Below, one piece after another: positions 1-4,458 of a DNA stretch of 6,953 nt (positions within the stretch are counted from its first letter, which is position 1; each line of letters begins with the position of its first letter). The notes beneath the pieces were generated by a model that had not been told where the DNA came from, searched no databases, and was given only the letters and a program-made list of their open reading frames with translations. Source of the stretch: DASQDT01 sp036380435 (lineage in GTDB: Bacteria; Acidobacteriota; Blastocatellia; Pyrinomonadales; Pyrinomonadaceae); the NCBI GenBank assembly GCA_036380435.1, contig DASVES010000168.1:1-6953 (forward strand). The letters run 5' to 3'. The position numbers and the translations under genes were made by a program.

Positions 1-491
1 TCCTGACGCATCTCCGCTTTGTCGCCCGCGTCGGCCGACTCGATTTGATAGTTCTTGACGGTGATGCGCCCGCGCCTGTCCTGAAACTCGTCGGAGATGA
101 CCGTCAGTTGGTCGTCGATGAGCGCAACCTTGCGGTCGATGACCTGCAACTCCGGCTTAATCAACTCCTCGGCGGCGCGCGCGCCCTGATCCAAATCCTG
201 ATACTCGGCGCTTTCCCTGACCTGTTGCTCGGACTGGAAGCCGCTTCGCTGGAGACGCTTCAGATAGCGGTTGTACCGCTTGACGAAGCTCGCCTGCGTG
301 TCCTTCCAGGGGCGCTGTCCGTAGACCTCGTCCCAGAGCGCCCAGGCGAGAGTGCCCGTGAGCAGGAGCGCGCTGATGAGGAGGATACTGCTCGTCGTGC
401 GCGACGTAATGGGGTCGCGCGCCGGGGCCTCGGGCGCGGGCGCCTCCGGCTCCTTCTTGACGAGTTTGTCGGTCTCAGGGGTGTCAGCCAC
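1..491 (-). CDS. Membrane-anchored subunit of the bc complex, probable c-type cytochrome (N-terminal part)
   Basis: This is the fourth gene of the bc operon, cut by the window edge after 163 codons. The reading frame opens at a GTG at 491 and stays open to position 1. A perfect GGAGG lies 8 nt upstream of the GTG, and the stop of the preceding gene is only 26 nt away, so the two are probably co-transcribed. The visible protein has a charged Pro/Glu/Ala-rich tail (residues 1-33), one hydrophobic segment (about 34-53), then WDEVYGQRPWKD (52-63) and a long Gln/Glu/Arg-rich stretch (about 64-163) that looks helical, possibly coiled coil. Tryptophan- and RPWK-containing segments just after the anchor are, as I recall, typical of large membrane-bound multiheme c-type cytochromes. 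No CXXCH heme site falls in the visible part, so the cytochrome assignment is inference from operon position and that motif. It could instead be another membrane subunit of the complex. Confidence 0.7.
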   Translation of the reverse strand, partial: MADTPETDKLVKKEPEAPAPEAPARDPITSRTTSSILLISALLLTGTLAWALWDEVYGQRPWKDTQASFVKRYNRYLKRLQRSGFQSEQQVRESAEYQDLDQGARAAEELIKPELQVIDRKVALIDDQLTVISDEFQDRRGRITVKNYQIESADAGDKAEMRQ

Positions 492-498
492 GTCGCAT

Positions 499-504
499 TC
501 CTCC
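499..504 (-). promoter_or_regulatory. Ribosome binding site deciding the GTG start at 491
   Basis: GGAGGA on the minus strand lies 8 nt (counted from GGAGG) before the GTG at 491. An ATG between the two (minus-strand 498-496) is out of frame and meets a TGA within five codons, so the GTG is the start. Confidence 0.75.
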
Positions 505-517
505 GCTCGATTCAGCC

Positions 518-1639
518 TCAGACGTTGAACCAGGGCGTGACCCAGATGTACTTAATCGTGAAGAGCAGCCGCAACAGGAGCTTGACCGGGAACAGCCACA
601 GCACCGAGATGGCGAAGAACTGAAACGTCACGTATTGCAGCAGGCTGGTGCGCTGGAGAAGCTTCTTCTCGAATGGGTCGGACACTGTCGCCCACTCTTT
701 GAATCGCCGGAACGACTTGAAATGCTCGCCCCGCAGCGGCCCCCGCAGCATCAGCCAGTGAAAGAACAGCCCGCCCAACAGGAGCAGCAGGCCGACGACG
801 AGCGCGCCGAAGATTTCGCGGAAGGGTGCCTGCGACAGGAACGGCAGCCCCCAGCCGGCGACGATATCGTGGAGGTCGCGGTTACGGTCGAAGACGACGG
901 CGTTGTGATCCCAACGCTGCCCCGGCCAGAACCAAATCCAGCCCGGCCCCCGGATGAAGGTGCCGATCATGATGAGGAGGAGCCACATCACGAACCCCCA
1001 TGTGAACATCCCGATAGCGAAGCGCCTCTGCTTCCAACTGTAGTAGCCGTTGCCGAGCGGGTTCGAGTCAACGTAGGGGAAGACCATCAGCCCGACGACC
1101 AAAAGCCCCGGCATGACGACGCCGGCGATCCACGGGTCGAAGTAGACGAGCATCTCCTGAAGGCCGAGGAAGTACCACGGCGCCTTCGAGGGATTCATCG
1201 TCAGGTTCGGGTTGGCCGGCTCTTCGAGCGGCGCGTTCAGCGTGATCGACCAGATGAACAGGATGACGGTGACGATGACGGCGGCCAGAAATTCGATGCG
1301 AATAAGAAACGGCCAAACGTGCAGCTCGCGCGCCCAGCCGGGCCGCCACGGCAGCGCCTTGCGGTGGTGAGTCTTGGCGAGCGCCGGGTCGGCTTCGAGT
1401 TTCTCGACGAGGCGGTCGTTATCGCTCGCCTGCTTGAATCCAAGCCACGTAAAGAACGGGACGAGCACCAGAATCCCGGCGATGGGCACGTTGTCCGGCG
1501 TCGAGATAATCGTCCAGAGCTGTCCCCAATCCTCGACGAAGAGGGCGCTCAGCGCGATCAGGACGATAAACACGGCGAGCGCGACAAGTGCGCCGCGTCC
1601 CCGCCGGGGCCTGCTTTCATCGGTCATCACCGCGGCCAT
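518..1639 (-). CDS. Cytochrome b C-terminal subunit (subunit IV-like) of a bc-type quinol oxidase complex
   Basis: This 373-residue integral membrane protein corresponds to the C-terminal half of cytochrome b (PetD-like). It would contribute the ef loop of the quinol-oxidising Qo site. Hydrophobic segments lie near residues 17-34, 52-68, 109-133, 169-189, 207-229, 276-298 and 335-351. The third to fifth match helices E, F and G. The ef loop reads NPSKAPWYFLGLQE (149-162). APWY occupies the place of PEWY, so the conserved Glu is absent. A second loop, RGPGWIWFWPG (230-240), is rich in aromatics. Subunit IV usually has three helices, so this one has two extra at the N terminus, a loop of about 40 residues on the n-side (69-108), and further helices at the C terminus. 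The ATG at 1639 has GAGAGG 9 nt upstream. A second ATG at residue 5 has no such site. The gene sits 160 nt after the b6-like gene and 26 nt before the cytochrome candidate. Family assignment is secure; detailed topology is read by eye. Confidence 0.93.
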   Translation of the reverse strand: MAAVMTDESRPRRGRGALVALAVFIVLIALSALFVEDWGQLWTIISTPDNVPIAGILVLVPFFTWLGFKQASDNDRLVEKLEADPALAKTHHRKALPWRPGWARELHVWPFLIRIEFLAAVIVTVILFIWSITLNAPLEEPANPNLTMNPSKAPWYFLGLQEMLVYFDPWIAGVVMPGLLVVGLMVFPYVDSNPLGNGYYSWKQRRFAIGMFTWGFVMWLLLIMIGTFIRGPGWIWFWPGQRWDHNAVVFDRNRDLHDIVAGWGLPFLSQAPFREIFGALVVGLLLLLGGLFFHWLMLRGPLRGEHFKSFRRFKEWATVSDPFEKKLLQRTSLLQYVTFQFFAISVLWLFPVKLLLRLLFTIKYIWVTPWFNV

Positions 1640-1660
1640 GACTTAAGTCCTCTCGGAGTG

Positions 1661-1794
1661 GCTGTTAGCTGTTAGCGATTAGCTGTTAGCCAGCAGCAGC
1701 TCATGCTTGAAGCCGTCAGGAGCGTCGTCTTCAAATGGCGAACGCCCTCGTCCGCCATCTTTTAGCTAAAAGCTAACAGCTTATAGCTAATTGC
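1661..1794. repeat. Inverted array of GCTGTTA-like heptamers between the two cytochrome b genes
   Basis: On the plus strand, 1661-1690 is a run of heptamers: GCTGTTA, GCTGTTA, GCGATTA, GCTGTTA, then GC. On the minus strand, 1794-1760 reads GCAATTA, GCTATAA, GCTGTTA, GCTTTTA, GCTAAAA. The two arrays face each other across about 70 bp and share the 10-mer AGCTGTTAGC (1681-1690) with its inverse at 1772-1781. A perfect 14-bp palindrome lies at 1759-1772. The AT-rich arms contrast with the GC-rich genes. It fills nearly all of the 160-bp gap between cytochrome b genes and has no open frame. It resembles dispersed short repeats or a small non-autonomous element more than a regulatory site. Confidence 0.7.
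1735..1758. repeat. Strong stem-loop in the centre of the heptamer element
   Basis: ATGGCG at 1735-1740 pairs with CGCCAT at 1753-1758. After one A-C mismatch the stem continues with ACG/CGT around a CCCT loop, giving 9 of 10 possible pairs. It has no T-run on the minus strand, so it is not a good terminator of the operon. It could stabilise or insulate mRNA between the two cytochrome b cistrons. Confidence 0.55.
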
Positions 1795-1799
1795 TTTCT

Positions 1800-2750
1800 T
1801 CACTTCTTCACCGCCTTCATCTCTGCTTCTAACATCACAGGGGCAGGGCCGGAGATGCCGCCGTCCTTGCGGATGCGCCAGAAGTGGACGGCCATGAAGA
1901 TGGAGGCGACAAGCGGAATGCCGATGCAGTGCCAGATGTAGGAGCGCAGAAGGGCGTTGGCGTCAACGATGGAGCCGCCCAAGAGGCCGAAGCGCACGTC
2001 GTTGAAGGCCGTGATGCCAAGCTGCGGGCCGAACGGGCCTTCGCTGCCGAGCAGCGGGGTGGCGCGCGCCATGTTCGTCCCCACCGTCACCGCCCAGAAT
2101 CCGAGCTGGTCGTCCGGCAGTAGATAGCCCGTGAACGAGAGCAACAGAGTCAGCACCAGCAGCACGACGCCGACGCACCAGTTGAACTCGCGCGGCCGCT
2201 TGTAGGAGCCGGTGAGGACGACGCGGAACATGTGCAGCCACGTCGTAATCACCATCAGGTGCGCGGCCCAGCGGTGCATGTTCCGCAGGAGCTTGCCAAA
2301 AGGCACGTCGTGTTCGAGATAGAGGATGTCGCGGAACGCCTGCACCTTCGTCGGGTGGTAGTAGAACATCAACAGCACCCCGGTGAAGGTCAGCACGATG
2401 AAGAGGTAGAAGGTGATGCCGCCCATGCCCCACGTGAAGTTGTAGCGGACGGCGTCGCGATTGATTTTCGCCGGGTGGAGGTGGAGAAAGACGTTCGAGA
2501 GGACGGCCAGAGAGCGGTTGCGCGGGTCGCCGCGGTCGTGCGTGACGCGGAAGATGGATTTCCAGAGCTGTGTCTGCTGCGGGTCCTTGAGGGCCTCCAT
2601 CTCCTTCTTGGCGCGCTCGCTCAATGCGACGCCCTGCTCCTTGAGCGCGAGGCCCTGCCCGCGCGCCCTCTCGACCAGACCCGTCGCGGCCGGGGCCGGG
2701 GCCGGAGTCTTCTCGTCGCCGTTTTTGGATTCAGGGCGTTCGGGATCCAC
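1800..2750 (-). CDS. Cytochrome b N-terminal subunit (b6-like), di-heme, of a bc-type complex
   Basis: This 316-residue protein is the heme-bearing half of cytochrome b and would carry electrons across the membrane from the Qo to the Qi site. After a polar tail (1-95) come four hydrophobic segments, near 107-130, 160-180, 190-211 and 272-292. The heme ligands are visible: H159 and H173 in the second helix (13 residues between) and H274 and H289 in the fourth (14 between). This is the spacing of chloroplast b6 rather than mitochondrial cytochrome b. Other landmarks are GGITF (110-114), FYYHPT (129-134), LTGSYKRPRE (179-188) and GYLLPDDQLG (208-217), where b6 has PWDQ. The cysteine that anchors heme c_n in b6f aligns with G108, so that heme is probably absent. 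The start is a GTG with GGGGAGG 7 nt upstream. The gene follows the Rieske gene by 81 nt. Family identity is certain; the function of the tail is unknown. Confidence 0.95.
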   Translation of the reverse strand: MDPERPESKNGDEKTPAPAPAATGLVERARGQGLALKEQGVALSERAKKEMEALKDPQQTQLWKSIFRVTHDRGDPRNRSLAVLSNVFLHLHPAKINRDAVRYNFTWGMGGITFYLFIVLTFTGVLLMFYYHPTKVQAFRDILYLEHDVPFGKLLRNMHRWAAHLMVITTWLHMFRVVLTGSYKRPREFNWCVGVVLLVLTLLLSFTGYLLPDDQLGFWAVTVGTNMARATPLLGSEGPFGPQLGITAFNDVRFGLLGGSIVDANALLRSYIWHCIGIPLVASIFMAVHFWRIRKDGGISGPAPVMLEAEMKAVKK

Positions 2751-2757
2751 TCGATTG

Positions 2758-2764
2758 CCTCCCC
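2758..2764 (-). promoter_or_regulatory. Ribosome binding site for the b6-like gene
   Basis: GGGGAGG on the minus strand lies 7 nt before the GTG at 2750. It supports that GTG as the start and therefore shows that the polar N-terminal tail is translated. Confidence 0.75.
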
Positions 2765-2831
2765 TTCGTGCTAAACGTCAAATCGACGCGAGCGACGCTT
2801 CCCTCTTGAAAACCTCCAGCCGGAAAAACTG

Positions 2832-3791
2832 TTACGCGATGCGGATGAATGAGCCGTCGTCGTTGAACCCATTCTTCCCGCCCTTGGGCCACTGGAAGAG
2901 CCGCCCCTTGTCGGTGACGATCTGGCCCTCGGCGTCGAGTTCCACGAAAGCTCTGTCCATCGGTCGCGGCGCAGGCCCCTCGAAGTTGATTCCCTCGCTG
3001 TCGTAGCCGCTGCCGTGGCAGGGGCACTTGAACTTGTTCTCGCTTTCCTTCCAATCGGGAGTGCAGCCGAGGTGCGTGCAGATGGCGCTGATGACGAACA
3101 GCCGCTCGGAGTTTTTGACCACCCAGATGCGGTACTGCTGCTGCCACTTGGTGTCCACGCCGAAGTTGTAGTCGCCGGGGAAGCCGAGGCGGACGACGTT
3201 CGACGGCTCGGTGATCGAGCGCGGGAGGAAGAAGCGGAGGAACATCAGAAAGCTCGCGGCCAGGAATCCGGCCACGCTCGCCCAGATGATCCGGCGGCGC
3301 ATCTTGAAGATCGCCTCGTCGCCATCGGCCACGGGCGCTGTCACGACGGCGCCGGCGGGCGGTTTGGCCACCGCGGATTTGGCTGTCGCCGCGGCCGGTT
3401 TGGCTGTGGTCGCGGGCACTTTCGCCGCGACGCCCTCCGAGACGCCTTTGTTGATCGAAGGCGTGGGCGTGGAGGTCGTCTTCGACGCGCCGGTGTCGGG
3501 TGCGGCGCGCGCCGCGGCCGGTGTGGTGGCGGGAGTCTCCTTGCCGGGGGCGTCGCCCGTGGGCGCGGCCTCCGCGCGGGTGTTGGCGGATGCTTCTTTG
3601 GCCGACGGGGTGACGGGCGTCCGCGCGGACGCGGAGGCGGGGCGGGGCTTCACTTCGCCGCGGGCGGCGTCGAGGAGTTCATCTACGTTTTGCTGTGTGG
3701 CGGGCGAGACTGGCGCGGGCGACGCGTCCGTCGCCTTCTCGCCGTCGGATGCACTTCCGGCGGGCGGTGTTGGATTTTTTTCGCTATCCAC
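2832..3791 (-). CDS. Rieske [2Fe-2S] iron-sulfur protein with a long N-terminal extension
   Basis: This 319-residue subunit would accept the first electron from quinol at Qo and hand it to the c-type cytochrome. The Rieske cluster motifs are intact: C238-T-H240-L-G-C243 and C256-P-C258-H259-G-S261, with 12 residues between the two boxes. Cluster ligands are C238, H240, C256 and H259, and C243-C258 form the usual disulfide. S261 and Y263 are present; in known Rieske proteins they raise the cluster potential. GPAPRP (272-277) is the usual proline loop. A single anchor lies at about 167-189, preceded by KMRRR, which places the N terminus in the cytoplasm. Residues 1-160 are Ala/Pro/Thr/Lys-rich and almost certainly disordered, apart from a short possible helix at 35-43 (NVDELLDAA). 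Typical Rieske proteins are little more than half this length. The start is a GTG with GGGAGG 7 nt upstream. It is the first gene of the operon. Confidence 0.96.
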   Translation of the reverse strand: MDSEKNPTPPAGSASDGEKATDASPAPVSPATQQNVDELLDAARGEVKPRPASASARTPVTPSAKEASANTRAEAAPTGDAPGKETPATTPAAARAAPDTGASKTTSTPTPSINKGVSEGVAAKVPATTAKPAAATAKSAVAKPPAGAVVTAPVADGDEAIFKMRRRIIWASVAGFLAASFLMFLRFFLPRSITEPSNVVRLGFPGDYNFGVDTKWQQQYRIWVVKNSERLFVISAICTHLGCTPDWKESENKFKCPCHGSGYDSEGINFEGPAPRPMDRAFVELDAEGQIVTDKGRLFQWPKGGKNGFNDDGSFIRIA

Positions 3792-3798
3792 GCCGCGA

Positions 3799-3804
3799 CC
3801 TCCC
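3799..3804 (-). promoter_or_regulatory. Ribosome binding site for the Rieske gene
   Basis: GGGAGG on the minus strand lies 7 nt before the GTG at 3791. It fixes the start upstream of the whole Ala/Pro-rich extension, so the extension is a real part of the protein. Confidence 0.75.
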
Positions 3805-3902
3805 TCTCAGTGTTTTGGCTTGCGAGTGGCCCAAAGTGTCGTCGGATCAGTCATCGAACCGCCTGGGCCGGGGACGTCACGCGCAGGCGATACAAGTCAC
3901 CG

Positions 3903-3923
3903 AAAAAGAGGCGAGGCCTCTTT
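3903..3923 (-). terminator. Terminator-like hairpin in the bc operon leader (possible attenuator)
   Basis: Read on the minus strand, AAAGAGGC and GCCTCTTT form a perfect 8-bp stem around a CTC loop, and the T-run extends to five T (3907-3903). It lies about 110 nt upstream of the Rieske start and downstream of the best promoter candidate. Transcription into the operon would therefore have to pass it. No upstream minus-strand gene needs a terminator here, because the neighbour is divergent. It has only three T after the stem on the plus strand. Confidence 0.5.
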
Positions 3924-3989
3924 AACAGCCCTTCTTATTCAATTGATACGCGTGACATGAAGTGCGCCGTGCCCGAAAAAGATAATAGA

Positions 3990-4017
3990 ATGACTCGGCT
4001 TGCGGCATTTATACTAT
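3990..4017 (+). promoter_or_regulatory. Weak promoter candidate for the glutaredoxin-like gene
   Basis: ATGACT (3990-3995) and TACTAT (4012-4017), 16 nt apart, resemble a sigma-70 promoter, with 4 of 6 matches in the -35 box. Transcription would start near 4024 and leave a leader of about 60 nt before the ATG at 4087. The match is modest and the -10 overlaps the minus-strand candidate. Confidence 0.25.
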
Positions 4018-4037
4018 TTTCGGGCGGCCCGTGGCAA
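4008..4037 (-). promoter_or_regulatory. Promoter candidate for the bc operon
   Basis: On the minus strand, TTGCCA (4037-4032) and TATAAA (4013-4008) are 18 nt apart, each one base from the sigma-70 consensus. Transcription would start near 4001, giving a Rieske leader of about 210 nt that contains the terminator-like hairpin at 3903-3923. A perfect inverted repeat straddles the -35 box. Acidobacterial promoters are not well known to me, so this rests on the general consensus only. Confidence 0.45.
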
Positions 4038-4061
4038 GATGTTATTTCAAAAACGGGCCGC
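4024..4061. promoter_or_regulatory. Perfect 9-bp inverted repeat over the divergent promoter region (possible operator)
   Basis: GCGGCCCGT (4024-4032) and ACGGGCCGC (4053-4061) are exact inverse copies separated by 20 nt. The centre lies roughly 41 nt upstream of the predicted bc operon start site, and the left arm sits between that promoter's -35 and -10 boxes. It could be a protein binding site, or a stem-loop near the 5' end of the glutaredoxin transcript. Confidence 0.45.
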
Positions 4062-4086
4062 ACACCAGCACCAACCTATTGGGGCC

Positions 4087-4338
4087 ATGACCACCAGACC
4101 ACACGTCATCTTCTACACCCGGCCCGGCTGCCACCTCTGCGAAGACGCGAAGCTCGCCATAGCCGCGGCCGACTGCGCCGGCTCCTACACCTTTGAAGAG
4201 GTCAACATCGAGGCCGACCCCGACCTCCGGCGACGCTACGGCTGGGACATTCCCGTTGTCGTCATTAACGGCCGCGTCGTCTTCAAGCACCGTCTGTCCG
4301 CCAGCGACTTCAAGCGCGCCCTGTCAGGCAAACTTTAA
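4087..4338 (+). CDS. Glutaredoxin-family thiol-disulfide oxidoreductase
   Basis: This is a small cytoplasmic protein of 83 residues with a thioredoxin fold. It begins MTTRPHVIFYTRPGCHLCEDAK. The first strand (VIFYT, 7-11) runs straight into the redox motif C15-H-L-C18. The second strand (FEEVNIEAD, 36-44), DIPVV with the conserved cis-proline at P56, and VVINGRVVFKHR (58-69) complete the fold. CHLC followed by E-D-A-K is typical of the short glutaredoxin-like family often annotated as 'glutaredoxin family protein'. Substrates are unknown. The ATG at 4087 is chosen because the fold begins right after it. In-frame starts at 4039 (ATG) and 4000 (TTG) would add a basic, Gln/His-rich stretch with no family match. 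Only a weak GGGG precedes 4087. The gene is transcribed away from the Rieske gene and converges on the sugar dehydrogenase gene. Confidence 0.88.
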   Translation: MTTRPHVIFYTRPGCHLCEDAKLAIAAADCAGSYTFEEVNIEADPDLRRRYGWDIPVVVINGRVVFKHRLSASDFKRALSGKL

Positions 4339-4353
4339 GAGGCGGTATCGGCA

Positions 4354-4434
4354 ACAGTACCGCGAGCGGGTGCGCCTGCGATGAGAGGCCCGCCTCGTGC
4401 ATCCAGACCCGCTCGCTACCGCTCGCGGTACTGT
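4354..4434. repeat. REP-like palindromic element between convergent genes
   Basis: ACAGTACCGCGAGCGG (4354-4369) is repeated exactly in inverse at 4419-4434, a 16-bp stem enclosing 49 nt. The same left arm has a second partner: GCGAGCGGGT (4362-4371) pairs perfectly with ACCCGCTCGC (4407-4416). A small hairpin GAGGC-CC-GCCTC (4385-4396) sits in the centre. It occupies most of the 120-bp gap between two converging genes. There is no T-run, so any role as a bidirectional terminator would rest on the stem alone. Length and layout suit a REP doublet or similar dispersed element. Confidence 0.75.
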
Positions 4435-4458
4435 GTTAGCCCGCTGTCTTCCCGCCGG

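Noticed and set aside
45..623. Plus-strand open frame of 192 codons at the left end
   Set aside because: The minus-strand frame from 491 has a ribosome binding site, a membrane anchor and operon context; the plus-strand frame has none of these.
635..1675. Plus-strand open frame of 346 codons opposite the subunit IV-like gene
   Set aside because: It is rich in Asp, Glu, Arg and Pro with no domain pattern, and lies wholly opposite a gene of certain family. It is an antisense shadow of GC-rich coding sequence.
1661..1794. CRISPR-like array
   Set aside because: The units are only 7 bp, contiguous and without spacers, and the two runs face each other.
3009..3080. Heme c site (CXXCH) in the Rieske protein
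   Set aside because: CTHLGC and CPCHGS are the two Rieske cluster boxes. Neither has the C-x-x-C-H spacing, and no heme c motif is visible anywhere in the window.
4000..4086. Longer N terminus for the glutaredoxin-like protein (TTG at 4000 or ATG at 4039)
   Set aside because: The added residues match nothing in the family, and the TTG lies inside the predicted promoter region. The fold begins immediately after the ATG at 4087.
3015..4196. Plus-strand open frame of 393 codons across the Rieske gene and control region
   Set aside because: It is Gly/Arg-rich, opposite the Ala/Pro-rich Rieske tail, and runs out of frame into the glutaredoxin gene.
4339..4458. Classical intrinsic terminator for the glutaredoxin-like and sugar dehydrogenase genes
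   Set aside because: The long palindrome has no T-run on either strand, so it is called a repeat rather than a terminator.
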